The notes beneath the pieces were generated by a model. That model was not told the origin of the DNA. It saw nothing but the letters and a program-made list of their open reading frames with translations, and did not search any database. A program made the translations under genes and the position numbers. Below are positions 18,863-27,786 of a DNA stretch of 64,000 nt, piece after piece; position 1 is the stretch's first letter, and each line of letters starts with the position of its first letter. Source of the stretch: Myxococcota bacterium (GTDB taxonomy: Bacteria; Myxococcota_A; UBA9160; UBA4427); assembly GCA_029243605.1 (NCBI GenBank), contig JAQWRT010000045.1, forward strand, positions 62,001-126,000, given 5' to 3'.

Positions 18863-19804
18863 ATGAGCAAATCTCAGACCGGAGAACCCGTCGACTACAT
18901 CGCGGAAACCCGCGCCACCTACGATGCCCTGGGTTTTCCGCCCTACCAGTGGGTCGAAAGCGAGGGAACGCCACCCTGGTCTCCCGCCGAAATTCCTCTG
19001 GAGGACGCCAAGGTCGCACTCCTCGCATCCGGCGGAATCTACCGGCGAGGTCAACGCGCCTTCCACTACAAGGACGATGCCTCGTACCGGGTGATCGAAA
19101 CATCGGTCCCGAACGAGGACCTTCGAATCAGCCATTTCGCTTACGACGTCAGCGATGCTCGGGAGGATCCGGGCGTGGTCTTCCCCGCGGCTAGCCTGCG
19201 ATCACTCATCGACGAGGGAAGCCTCGGATCCATGGCCGCCGAGGCCTTCACGTTTATGGGTGGAATCTACTCGGCGCGCAAGGTACGCGAGGAACTCGCG
19301 CCCGCCCTGGTGGAACGCGTTGTCGACCAGCGGCCCGATATCGCGCTGCTGGTTCCCGTCTGACCCGTCTGCCATCAGTCGGTCGGACTGATCGCCAGGC
19401 AACTCGAAGAAGCCGGAATTCCCACGCTCTGTATGACGAGCGCCCTCTCCATCACGCGCTCTGTGGGAGCGCCCCGGGCAGCCTTCGTCGACTTTCCCCT
19501 GGGCCACACCACGGGCAAGAAGAACGAACCCGAAATGCAGAAACGATTGATCAAGAACGCCCTGGGAGCCTTCCAAGAACTTCAGGAGCCCGGAGGAATA
19601 AAATTTCTCGACGAACGCTGGTCCGACGATTCAGCCTGGCGCGAAAATCCAATGAGGGGAAGAGAGTCCAAGGCCGACGGCCCTGGGGACGATTTCCGAA
19701 CGCCCCGACTCGACACTCCTCAATACCAACTCCCTTCCGACAAGGCCGAGGCCGAGGCGCAGCATAGCCAGGGCGGCTGCGGCAGCTGCGTGGGGGCCGA
19801 GTAG
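18863..19804 (+). CDS. GrdB-like selenoprotein (glycine/sarcosine/betaine reductase selenoprotein B family) with in-frame TGA = Sec167
   Basis: The track shows two ORFs in the same frame, 18788..19363 and 19433..19804, separated by a TGA at 19361-19363. Read through, they give one 313-residue protein with LLVPVUPVCHQSVGLIARQLEEAG, a UxxC redox motif at the place where GrdB-family proteins carry selenocysteine. Flanking conserved features are YRVIETSVP with ISHFAYDVSDA before, and APRAAFVDFPLGHTTGK after the Sec. No second stop intervenes before the TAG at 19802-19804. The ATG at 18863 follows AAAGG. The protein ends in a CGSC motif near its C-terminus. Related stand-alone proteins occur without a full glycine reductase, so the substrate is unknown. 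No sel gene is in the window. Confidence 0.88.
19361..19395 (+). promoter_or_regulatory. Bacterial SECIS-like hairpin directly after the UGA codon
   Basis: After the UGA (19361-19363) and 10 unpaired bases, AUCAGUC (19374-19380) and GACUGAU (19386-19392) form a perfect 7-bp stem around the loop GGUCG. Two more G-C/C-G pairs can form below a C-C mismatch. The first loop G is 18 bases after the UGA's last base, within the range known for SelB-binding bacterial SECIS elements, and the GGU loop start matches the E. coli fdhF loop. Confidence 0.78.
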
Positions 19805-19868
19805 CGGGATTGATCCTGGGCCCCGTTCTGGCATCATTGACCAAGCGATTCATTTAGCAGGAGAGCAA

Positions 19869-20366
19869 GTGAAGATTCTACTCGCGATCGCCACCGCAGT
19901 CCTCCTGCTCTTCGGCGTTGCTCGCTGGAGCGATGGCCCCCTGGGCATTGTGGCCGGAGGGCCTTTGACCTCCGGTCCCTTACTCGCCTCTCAGGGCGTC
20001 GACTTTTCGTTCGCCAGCGACCTCGACACCATCGAGTTCCAGCTCATGGACCCTCCCCGCTCCCGGACGACCTGGGTCATCTTCCACGAAGGCGCTCTCT
20101 TTGTTCCCGCCGGGTTCATGGATTTACCGATCTGGAAGCAGTGGCCCCACGAAGCGAGCAAAGATGGCCGGGCCATCGTCCGAATCGAGGGAACGCGCTA
20201 TCCGGTTGAACTCGAGCGAGTCGAGGACCGGAAGACTTGGCAACGCGTTGGGCTCCTCGCCGCGCGCAAATACAACCTCGAGACCGCCGATTTCGGCGCG
20301 GATCCCAGCGCCGAGGATTGGGAGCGCTTCTGGGTTTTCAAGCTCTCTCCCCGACCCATCGACTGA
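19869..20366 (+). CDS. Hypothetical protein with N-terminal membrane helix
   Basis: A 165-residue protein starting at GTG with AGGAGA eight bases upstream, so translation is credible. An N-terminal hydrophobic segment (ILLAIATAVLLLFGVA) could be a signal anchor. The remainder is a small globular domain with RTTWVIFHEGALFVPAGF and GRAIVRIEGTRYPVELERV, mostly beta, somewhat like a split-barrel, but I cannot name the family. It lies 64 bases downstream of the selenoprotein gene on the same strand, so the two may be co-transcribed and functionally linked. Confidence 0.7.
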   Translation: MKILLAIATAVLLLFGVARWSDGPLGIVAGGPLTSGPLLASQGVDFSFASDLDTIEFQLMDPPRSRTTWVIFHEGALFVPAGFMDLPIWKQWPHEASKDGRAIVRIEGTRYPVELERVEDRKTWQRVGLLAARKYNLETADFGADPSAEDWERFWVFKLSPRPID

Positions 20367-20391
20367 AGCCTGGCCACACCCAGGAGCTTCA
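20364..20391. terminator. Candidate bidirectional hairpin between convergent genes
   Basis: TGAAGC-CTGG pairs with CCAG-GA-GCTTCA, giving a 10-bp stem with a two-base bulge and a six-base loop. It overlaps the stop of the upstream plus-strand gene and lies 27 bases from the stop of the convergent hydratase. A T-run is absent, so intrinsic termination would be weak. Confidence 0.35.
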
Positions 20392-20417
20392 AATCCGCGG
20401 GGTCTCTCCCCAAGCGT

Positions 20418-21218
20418 TCAGCGGCCCTTGAACTCCGGGGCTCGCCGTCCGAGGAGGGCCGCGATCCCTTCCCGGGAGTCCTCGGTTTCCGCTGTCCGCG
20501 ATTGCACGTGGGCTTCGTACCGTGCGGCCTCCCGAGGAGCCCAATCCAAGCCCCGATAGATCGATTCCTTGGTCCAGCGCACCGCCAGGGGGGCTGCAGA
20601 GGCGATTTCACCCGCGATTTCCAGGGCCCGGGGAAGCACCTCGTCGACCTCCACCGCGTGGTTGGCCAAGCCGTACTCCGCCGCCTCGGCGCCGTTCACG
20701 ATGCGGCCGGTCAGCAGAAGCTCTACTGCCCGAGGCACACCCATCAGCCGAGGCAGGAGATAGGTGGTCGCCATACCCGGATGCAGACCGAGTTGAACAA
20801 AGTTGGCCCCATAGCGAGCCTCTCGGTTTGCCACCCGAATATCGCAGACGACCCCCAAGCCAAGACCGCCGCCGATGGCATGCCCCTGCATCGCCGCGAT
20901 CACGGGAACCTCGATTTCGAGGAGCGAAAGGAAATGTGAATACATGGCAAAGAGGCGATCCTGGGGAGCTGTATAACCGTCTTCCTCTTTGCTCCGTCCG
21001 CCGATCGGACCCGCCTTGAAGTCGGCACCCGCGCAAAAACTCTTGCCTCGTCCAGTGATAACGAGGCAACGCACCTCGGGGTCTTCGCGCACCCGGTGCA
21101 CTGAGTCGGCCAGCCCCTGGAGAACGTCCGGCGTCATACTATTCCTATTATCCGGCCGATTCAGAGTCAGGGTGGCGACCCTGTCCGCAACTTCGTAGAG
21201 AACCGGAGCTTCGCTCAT
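20418..21218 (-). CDS. Enoyl-CoA hydratase/isomerase (second catabolic operon)
   Basis: A 266-residue crotonase-fold protein beginning MSEAPVLYEVADRVATLTLNRPDNRN. The ATG at 21218 has GGGAAGGAA upstream, so the track's extra 31 residues are discarded. The oxyanion segments are GKSFCAGADFKAG and AMQGHAIGGGLGLGVVCDIRVA, and ARYGANFVQLGLHPGMATTYLLPRL replaces the usual glutamate-bearing FxEVxxGL with ANFVQLGL, so one catalytic Glu may be missing. It is the third gene of a minus-strand operon after two acyl-CoA dehydrogenases, from which it is separated by 22 bases. Confidence 0.9.
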   Translation of the reverse strand: MSEAPVLYEVADRVATLTLNRPDNRNSMTPDVLQGLADSVHRVREDPEVRCLVITGRGKSFCAGADFKAGPIGGRSKEEDGYTAPQDRLFAMYSHFLSLLEIEVPVIAAMQGHAIGGGLGLGVVCDIRVANREARYGANFVQLGLHPGMATTYLLPRLMGVPRAVELLLTGRIVNGAEAAEYGLANHAVEVDEVLPRALEIAGEIASAAPLAVRWTKESIYRGLDWAPREAARYEAHVQSRTAETEDSREGIAALLGRRAPEFKGR

Positions 21219-21240
21219 AGTATTCCTTCCCTCGGTTAGT

Positions 21241-22428
21241 TCAGTTCCGGGGGAACTGAACGAGTTGACGGGCCATGACAAGCCGCTGGACCTGGCCGGT
21301 CCCCTCGACAATATCCATCGCCTTCACGTCACGAAAGAGTTTTTCGATCAGGTGGTCGCCCCGCCCCCCCACCGTGCCGATCACTTCCATCCCAAGGCTC
21401 GCGGCTTCCAGAGCCGCCGTCGGTGCGGCTGCCTTGGACATGGAGGCCTCGAGAATATTGGGGCGCCCATAATCCGCGAGCCAGGCCGCGCGCCAACAGA
21501 GTAGGCGAGCGCTGCGGAGCTTGCGGCGAGCCCGTTCGAGCCGGTCTCGAACCCTTATATCGCATAGCAAGTCGTTTTCGCGCGCGAAATCCGTCGTCGC
21601 ATCCAGGGCCGCACGCCCGATCCCTACCGCCATGATTGCCACCAGGGGTCGGGTCGCATTGAAGGAGCGCATAGCCCCTTTGAAACCTGCCTTGCGAGCG
21701 TAGTGTTCTTCGCCTCCGATAAGGTTGGCCGCCGGTACTCGGCAATCGTTCAGACGGAAAGAAGTCGACTCATACGCCTTGAGGCCCATCTTTCTCTCAA
21801 CCTGAAAATCTTCAAGACCCGGCGTTCCCTTTTCAACCACGAAAGCGCGATGGCCTTCACGCCCCAAGGACGAATCAACGGTGGCCCAGACAACGATCCA
21901 ATCCGCCCGGCTCGCGTTCGCCGCAAAGGACTTGGCCCCGTTGAGGATCCAATTTCCGCCCTCCTTCTGGGCACTGGCCTGGATGCCTGCGACATCCGAA
22001 CCCGCCCCGGGCTCGGTCATGGCAAAGGATCCCCAGCGAGGACGGTCGGGTTCGATGAAGGGCGCCAAAAATCGCTGCTTCTGATCCTCAGTCCCCATAG
22101 AAATTAGCGGCGGCTCCCCAAGCCCGGGCCCGGGGAAGGAGACCGCAACGCCACGATCCCAATACGCCATTTCCTCGGCGAGGCAAAGAGTACTTCGCGA
22201 GGATCCGACCTTCGAACGGCGCTCACCCGGGGCACTGGCCTCGGGTGCTCCGCTCCATCGCGTCCGGCCCTGCCCCCCCTTCACCAGCCGCTCGAAGAAA
22301 GGATGCTCGGGCGGGGTTGGACGACCCAGACGATCGGCTTCGAGGCCCAGAGGGCGAATTTCGCTCGCGCCCAGCGCGCGAATTCCCTCGAGACGGGCTC
22401 GAGTTTCGTCATCAATGAACAGGTTCAT
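21241..22428 (-). CDS. Acyl-CoA dehydrogenase, likely catalytic subunit
   Basis: A 395-residue flavoprotein from the ATG at 22428, which overlaps the upstream dehydrogenase's TGA as ATGA. FAMTEPGAGSDVAG and WILNGAKSFAANA are the flavin and substrate contacts. The late motif KAMDIVEGTGQVQRLVMARQL keeps the catalytic Glu in an EGT context, unlike its partner. The N-terminal region contains a lysine/arginine-rich stretch (KGGQGRTRWSG) that is atypical. It probably pairs with the neighbouring shorter dehydrogenase. The acyl substrate is unknown. Confidence 0.9.
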   Translation of the reverse strand: MNLFIDDETRARLEGIRALGASEIRPLGLEADRLGRPTPPEHPFFERLVKGGQGRTRWSGAPEASAPGERRSKVGSSRSTLCLAEEMAYWDRGVAVSFPGPGLGEPPLISMGTEDQKQRFLAPFIEPDRPRWGSFAMTEPGAGSDVAGIQASAQKEGGNWILNGAKSFAANASRADWIVVWATVDSSLGREGHRAFVVEKGTPGLEDFQVERKMGLKAYESTSFRLNDCRVPAANLIGGEEHYARKAGFKGAMRSFNATRPLVAIMAVGIGRAALDATTDFARENDLLCDIRVRDRLERARRKLRSARLLCWRAAWLADYGRPNILEASMSKAAAPTAALEAASLGMEVIGTVGGRGDHLIEKLFRDVKAMDIVEGTGQVQRLVMARQLVQFPRN

Positions 22429-23519
22429 GAGAGATCTCCCAGGGGCAGCAGAACATCTCCTGCCGTTCCAGCGAGTTCTCGCATGGCGCACTCGCGTGCC
22501 GTATCCACACCGCCGAGGAGCAATGAGAGACTTCGCCCCTCGCGCATAAATTTTTCGACGGGGTGATCCTGCATGAACCCGTGCCCACCAAGAATCTGGA
22601 CTCCGTTGGGCCCGATGAAGGCGGTTTGCTCGGCCGCTTCGAGAAACGCGGTCGCGCACGCTTCGTCAGCGCGCAGCCCGGTATCCAACCGCCAAGCCGC
22701 CTCCCAGGCCAGCAGCCGCGCCGATTCCAACGCGGTGGCCATGTCTGCAATCAGGAAAGCCAGGGCTTGGTGGTGAGCGATGGGCCGGCCGAACGCCACC
22801 CGATCTAGAGCGTAATTTCGCGAGTAGTCACAGGCTTCGCGCATAACACCCAACATCAGGGAAGCAGTATGCAGCCGCGCACGGGCCAGGGCGCGCCGGG
22901 CTTCGTCTTCACCTTCCCATTCGGCCACAACCTCGGCCCCCTCGAAGATCACTTCCGAAGCTCCGGCGGCTCGCAAACCCGAACCCCGCACCCGACGAAA
23001 CTCCAAGCCACCTCGAACCACCCGTGCTCGCGTTTCGTCGAGAAGAATGAGCGAATCTACCCGGTCCGCTGGGATCCAGGGGACGCTGCCGCTAACCCTC
23101 TTCCCCTGGTCGGCCAGGGATGCACGTCCGCCCGCACCCACCCAAACCAAAACCGAGCGAGCTCCAGGCGAAGTCAGCAGGGGCTCGCCGTAGCGGAGCA
23201 CCGCCTCCTCTCCCCCGAATTCCAATAATGGATAGAGGGCCGCACCCAAAGGCTCCAGCGCCAGAGCGGCACCCGGGTCAGCCGCCGCTAATTCCTCAAG
23301 GACGAGAGAATGAGCCAGAGCACCCAAGCCCCCAGCCTCTCCCCTCTCGGGCCACTCGAGGCAGGCGAAGCCAATTTCCCCAAAAAGCTCCCAGGCCTTG
23401 GCGCCCAGGGAACGCGCCGACTCATTCTCGCGCATGCCCGGACGAAGATGGTCGTCCGCGTAGTCTCGTGCCGTCTTGCGAACGAGCTCCAGCTCATCAC
23501 CGAGTTCAAAGTCAATCAT
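22425..23519 (-). CDS. Acyl-CoA dehydrogenase, likely non-catalytic partner
   Basis: A 364-residue acyl-CoA dehydrogenase-like protein from MIDFELGDELELVRKTARDYADDHL; GAGG lies about 9 bases before the ATG at 23519. It has the C-terminal GGHGFMQDHPVEKFMREGRSLSLLLGG, where the catalytic YEGT motif is replaced, and LARARLHTASLMLG where a helix-G Glu might be. The central flavin-binding signature is also degenerate. With the ATGA overlap to the next gene this looks like a two-chain enzyme, as in the first operon. Confidence 0.87.
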   Translation of the reverse strand: MIDFELGDELELVRKTARDYADDHLRPGMRENESARSLGAKAWELFGEIGFACLEWPERGEAGGLGALAHSLVLEELAAADPGAALALEPLGAALYPLLEFGGEEAVLRYGEPLLTSPGARSVLVWVGAGGRASLADQGKRVSGSVPWIPADRVDSLILLDETRARVVRGGLEFRRVRGSGLRAAGASEVIFEGAEVVAEWEGEDEARRALARARLHTASLMLGVMREACDYSRNYALDRVAFGRPIAHHQALAFLIADMATALESARLLAWEAAWRLDTGLRADEACATAFLEAAEQTAFIGPNGVQILGGHGFMQDHPVEKFMREGRSLSLLLGGVDTARECAMRELAGTAGDVLLPLGDLS

Positions 23520-23779
23520 GGGGGCCCACCTCTCGCTGAGCAATCAAGTCTACCGAAGTCCAACCTGGAAGAGTCCAGCAGAACCCAGCCCCAGCAAGGT
23601 AGGGGAATTTTCAGTCTTGCAGGCCGATCTTTTCAGAGTCGATCGCTGGCGAGAGCTGCCCTGCCGGGCTTCTAACGAAAACATCAGTCGCTGGACGACC
23701 AATAACAAGTCAGCTGTGCCAGCCTTTGCCGGGGCCCCTTAATCCGTGGTCTCATTTTTTCCAACCCGGGAGTGCCGCA

Positions 23780-25396
23780 ATGATCGTGACCAAGACCACC
23801 CAAGGCGAGGCTTCGAGCAGAACGACAAAGAACCCCGCATTTCCCTTGATGCTCGCATTCGGGATTTTTCTATTGCTTGCTCTTGGAGCTTCAAGCATGG
23901 CCCCCGCCGCTGAGCCGACGACGCCCAACGTGCTGATTCTTCTCGCCGACGACCTGGGTTGGGCCGATGTCGGTTACCACGGCAGCGAGATCCAAACGCC
24001 AGGGATCGATCGACTCGCCCGGGAAGGCGTGCGCATGGAGCGATTTTACGCAGCGCCTATCTGCTCGCCCACCCGCGCCGCACTCATGACTGGCCGCGAC
24101 CCCCTCAAGCTCGGGATCGCCTACGACCAAATCCACCCATGGTACAACGCGGGCCTGTCTCCCGACGCCAACACCATTGCCCAAGCCTTTCAATCCGCGG
24201 GATACCAGACGGCGCTCATCGGAAAGTGGCACCTTGGCCATACTCAGGAGCACCAACTTCCCAATGCCCACGGTTTCGAACAATTTCACGGGCACCTGCA
24301 CACCAATACGGATTACTGGATACACGAGCGGGAGGGGGCGCACGATCTCCAAGAGAACGGAAAATCGCTCTCCCTCGATGGAGAATACCTGACGCATATT
24401 CAAGAGCGCGAAGCTATTCGTTTTCTTCGCGATCGCGACCCCAAGCGCCCCTTCTTTCTTTATGTGCCCTTCACCGCACCCCATAGCCCCATGCAAGCTC
24501 CAGAGGAAGCCATCGACCGATACAAACATTTGACCAACCAAAAATATCGACGGGTCTACGCCGCCATGGTCGATGAAATGGATAGAGCCATCTCGGCGAT
24601 CCTCGAAGCTCTCGATCAAGAGGGCCTGGCCGACGATACCGTCGTACTCTTTTTCAGCGACAACGGCGGCTTCCAAGGATTTGGAGGCAGCAACGTTCCA
24701 CTCCGAGGGGAGAAGGGGCAGACTTTCGAGGGTGGAATTCGCGTCCCCGCGGTCCTTCGCTGGCCGGGGCAATTGCCCGCTGGAGGGATTGAGAACGCCC
24801 AGACGACCGTGATGGACGTCTTCCCGACCCTAGCCGCCGCCGCGTCTATCGAACTCAAACCCGACGCCCCTCTCGATGGCCGTAATATGTGGCCGGTCTT
24901 CCACGGCGGAGTACCCGCCAGTCCGGCTCCGCCCATCTTCTTCGCTTCAGAGATCCCACTACCCGGAATGATTCATCTGGCTGTGATCGACCCGCCGTGG
25001 AAACTCGTTCAAATCGTCATGGAGCGGCAAAACGAAATCCAGATTCGCAATTTTCTCTTTCGTATTCTTGAAGACCCCAACGAAGAGAAAAACCTAGCCG
25101 CCGAAAAACCCGAGGTGGTCGAAAGACTCGCCGGCGAAATTAGGGCTTGGCGAAGTCAACACCCCATGGCAGGCACTCGCGGCACTCTGGTCCCTCACCC
25201 GGGCTGGGTCGCTCCCCACGACTGGGCGGACGCGGTCACTCCGGCATCCACTCTGCAACCCACCTGGAAAAACGAACTCCCATTCAACAAGGCCCTACTC
25301 GACGCGACCGCAGAGCGCGGTGTCCTTGTGGACGACGCGACGCGCAAAAGGCTCGAAGCCGAGGAGCAAGAACGAAACAAAGCCTGGCAGAAATAA
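23780..25396 (+). CDS. Type I sulfatase (formylglycine-dependent), exported
   Basis: A 538-residue sulfatase from the ATG at 23780, preceded by GGGAG. An N-terminal hydrophobic signal (LMLAFGIFLLLALGASSMAPAA) suggests export. The metal-binding LLADDLGWADVGYHG is followed by the activation motif C95-S-P-T-R with LMTGR, whose Cys must be converted to formylglycine, and IGKWHLGH supplies further active-site residues. FSDNGG completes the metal site. Substrates of this family are sulfated glycans or aryl sulfates; no maturase is in the window. It ends 15 bases from the convergent M50-like gene. Confidence 0.94.
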   Translation: MIVTKTTQGEASSRTTKNPAFPLMLAFGIFLLLALGASSMAPAAEPTTPNVLILLADDLGWADVGYHGSEIQTPGIDRLAREGVRMERFYAAPICSPTRAALMTGRDPLKLGIAYDQIHPWYNAGLSPDANTIAQAFQSAGYQTALIGKWHLGHTQEHQLPNAHGFEQFHGHLHTNTDYWIHEREGAHDLQENGKSLSLDGEYLTHIQEREAIRFLRDRDPKRPFFLYVPFTAPHSPMQAPEEAIDRYKHLTNQKYRRVYAAMVDEMDRAISAILEALDQEGLADDTVVLFFSDNGGFQGFGGSNVPLRGEKGQTFEGGIRVPAVLRWPGQLPAGGIENAQTTVMDVFPTLAAAASIELKPDAPLDGRNMWPVFHGGVPASPAPPIFFASEIPLPGMIHLAVIDPPWKLVQIVMERQNEIQIRNFLFRILEDPNEEKNLAAEKPEVVERLAGEIRAWRSQHPMAGTRGTLVPHPGWVAPHDWADAVTPASTLQPTWKNELPFNKALLDATAERGVLVDDATRKRLEAEEQERNKAWQK

Positions 25397-25411
25397 TATT
25401 TCTCGGCTTTT

Positions 25412-25945
25412 TCAGCTCGTCGCGCCCTCGGCCGCCACAGGCGATCGTTCCGCTTCCCCGGCGGGATGAGGGAAAACCTCAATAGGCGGCAGTTCCCGGC
25501 TCATCAGGGACCAAAAGACCAGGGGAAGCTCGAGAGTGACCCCCAGGAAAACCAGGAACAACACTCCGCCCCGAGCCACACGACTGGCCAGCTCGTTGTC
25601 GGGCAGCAGGCTGTACACCGCCCACAGAGCGATTGCCGTCGCGATAAAACCCCCAACGGACATCACCAGAAATTGTGCACGGGTATTCTTTCGACGATCG
25701 AAGCTGAAGATATAGGCTGATTTCAGGCCCGAGGGCGGATGAACTACGCCGCGTGCTGCAAAAGCGCCCGCCAGATGCCCCCACTCGTGGAACACATAAG
25801 CGCAAGCCGCCAGAGCAACGCCTGCCACAACGCCGGTGAAATCGCTGAGCATGCCCGTGCCCATCGAAAAATTCGAAAGCCACCACCAAAGGCCCGCTGC
25901 GACCAACACAACCAACCCGTCTCGAACCGCCAACTTCAAGAACAT
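25412..25945 (-). CDS. Small M50-like membrane protein with HEWGH motif
   Basis: The ATG at 25945 has AGGAGGA upstream, giving 177 residues rather than the 231 of the track. Four or five membrane helices are visible. His53-Glu54-Trp-Gly-His57 lies in the second helix (AYVFHEWGHLAGAFAARG), like the zinc site of site-2-protease-type M50 enzymes. No NPDG-type second motif is obvious, so activity is uncertain. Some HEWGH membrane proteins of this size are described only as hypothetical. It lies downstream of the membrane glycosyltransferase gene on the same strand. Confidence 0.75.
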   Translation of the reverse strand: MFLKLAVRDGLVVLVAAGLWWWLSNFSMGTGMLSDFTGVVAGVALAACAYVFHEWGHLAGAFAARGVVHPPSGLKSAYIFSFDRRKNTRAQFLVMSVGGFIATAIALWAVYSLLPDNELASRVARGGVLFLVFLGVTLELPLVFWSLMSRELPPIEVFPHPAGEAERSPVAAEGATS

Positions 25946-26051
25946 GCCCCGAATCCTCCTCTGCTCCGCTCGCCCGGGCACAATAATCCAGCTTTCAGCT
26001 CCCCGCGATCCGCTGTCAACGAAAGGATGCTGAAACGCTTCCTCTCCTCGC

Positions 26052-27755
26052 CTACTCGGGAATTTCGTAGAGAAGGATCGAATAACCCGGCTGGGCCACC
26101 GGTTCACGATCGAGAAGCCAGTCGTAGCAGCCTGGAGGGGCGCTCACGAAAGGGTTTTCCACCGAGTAAAGGCCCCGGAGCAGGGTCGCGCTGATGGCCA
26201 CCGTGCCCGTCACCGGGGTGCAACCGGGCAACCGTTTCGCCTGAATACCGTAGCCCTCGGGTGGCTCTGGACCGAAATAGCCGAGCCACACCGGAGGGTT
26301 TCCCCGGGCCTCGAGTTCATCGGCCAATGCGGCCAGGGACTGTCCCCAGTCCAGATTCGAATCCACTAGAAAACGGTGGGCTCCAGCGGGGCCTCCAGCC
26401 AGTCGATTAAAGTGCGCGAGATAATGGGGATGAATTGCCGCTCCGGCGATCGCCAACCAGGTCACCAGGAGACACGTCGCCCCGAGCCGAAACCCTTGGC
26501 TGGGCGCTATGCGGATGCCGATGAAAAAGGCGATGAGTGGAATCACCGGCAATGCGTAACGCAAACCCAGGGGAACACGCAGCCAGAAGACTACGATCCC
26601 CAGAAAGATCGCAACGGCCACAGCCACAATGGCCAGGGCGGATCGCTCTCCGCGCCGGGATTCTTGACACCCGGATTCCCGGTCCTCGTCATCGCTCTTG
26701 GTTTTCGCGAGCGGCGAGCCCGGTGCCAGGAGCGCCCAACCCAGTAGGATCAGGACAGGCACGGGAGTCTTCAGGGCCCACGCCACGGGGATCAGGTGTG
26801 GAAAATGACCACCCTGCGCGATTTCTCCGAAAAAATAGATCGGGCGGCTTTGGGCATTGGCTTCCACGTCAAACCAGAGGGCCTGAAGAATTGACGGCAG
26901 GAGCAGGCCCGAAAAAGGGCCACCCTGGGCAGCGGTGAGCTCCAAAGAGAATCCGTAGCCCACCCAGATCACCGCCGTCGCCATCGCGATGAGCCCGGCC
27001 AGACGGGAGGTGGCCCTCATCCCGGGAAGCCACAGGCCCCGAGTTCGCCATCCCCCAGCTTCCCGATCCGCCGCCGATGAAAACGGCGGCACACCGTATT
27101 CGATCGCGAGTAGAAGCAGGCCGAAACTGGGAAGTAGAAGAAGAGCGCTGAGCTTGGAGAGCAGTGCGAGGCCGAGGGAAAGGCCACAAAGCGCAAAGCG
27201 AAGCGCTCCCGGCCGATTCCACCAACGCCAGAATGTATAGAGCGCCTGGACGAAAAAAACGGTCACTGCAATATCCGAGTGGACCAGAAAGCCGTGGCCT
27301 AGGAGCGTGGGGGAGAGGCTATAGAGAGAGAGAGCCAGTAGGCCAGCTCCCGGGCCGGCGACTTCCCTCGCCCAAAGGAAGATCAGAAAAGCCCCCCAAC
27401 AAGCGAGGCCCACGAAGGGAAGCCGTGAAAGCCAACGGACACGCTGGGGTTCCGGATCGGAACCCGAGAGAAGCTGCCCGCCGATCCCTCGAGTGATCTC
27501 GAGCGCATCGTCCAACCAGGGGAGCAGGGCGAGCGAGGCCAGATGATGAGTCAGCGGGGGATGAAAAGTCAGCGTCTTTGCAAAGTCGTAGTCTCCTGAC
27601 TCCCAGAGGTAGAGCCCGACACCCACATAATGGGGTTCATCGACGGTCAAGGTATTGCTCTCGGCCGCATCGAGCAGTCGCAGGCCGAGCACCAGGATAA
27701 GGATCGCCGCCATTCCGGCGACAACCGCCGAAAAGTTTTTTTTCACAGGACCCAT
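26052..27755 (-). CDS. GT39-like integral-membrane glycosyltransferase
   Basis: A 567-residue multi-spanning protein from the ATG at 27755. Its first periplasmic loop contains TVDEPHYVGVGLYLWESGDY, the acidic DE motif typical of GT-C enzymes that use polyprenyl-phosphate sugars (GT39/GT83 types). About ten to twelve helices follow, and a C-terminal segment SNLDWGQSLAALADELEARG resembles the DUF-type soluble end of such proteins. It lies 31 bases downstream of wecB on the same strand, so they are probably one operon. The acceptor is unknown. Confidence 0.8.
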   Translation of the reverse strand: MGPVKKNFSAVVAGMAAILILVLGLRLLDAAESNTLTVDEPHYVGVGLYLWESGDYDFAKTLTFHPPLTHHLASLALLPWLDDALEITRGIGGQLLSGSDPEPQRVRWLSRLPFVGLACWGAFLIFLWAREVAGPGAGLLALSLYSLSPTLLGHGFLVHSDIAVTVFFVQALYTFWRWWNRPGALRFALCGLSLGLALLSKLSALLLLPSFGLLLLAIEYGVPPFSSAADREAGGWRTRGLWLPGMRATSRLAGLIAMATAVIWVGYGFSLELTAAQGGPFSGLLLPSILQALWFDVEANAQSRPIYFFGEIAQGGHFPHLIPVAWALKTPVPVLILLGWALLAPGSPLAKTKSDDEDRESGCQESRRGERSALAIVAVAVAIFLGIVVFWLRVPLGLRYALPVIPLIAFFIGIRIAPSQGFRLGATCLLVTWLAIAGAAIHPHYLAHFNRLAGGPAGAHRFLVDSNLDWGQSLAALADELEARGNPPVWLGYFGPEPPEGYGIQAKRLPGCTPVTGTVAISATLLRGLYSVENPFVSAPPGCYDWLLDREPVAQPGYSILLYEIPE

Positions 27756-27786
27756 GAATCGATTCCGGAGCCCACCGGCGGTGGAG

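Noticed and set aside
18788-19804. Two separate truncated genes or a pseudogene
   Set aside because: Same frame, single TGA, UxxC context and a SECIS-like hairpin make readthrough as selenocysteine the better explanation.
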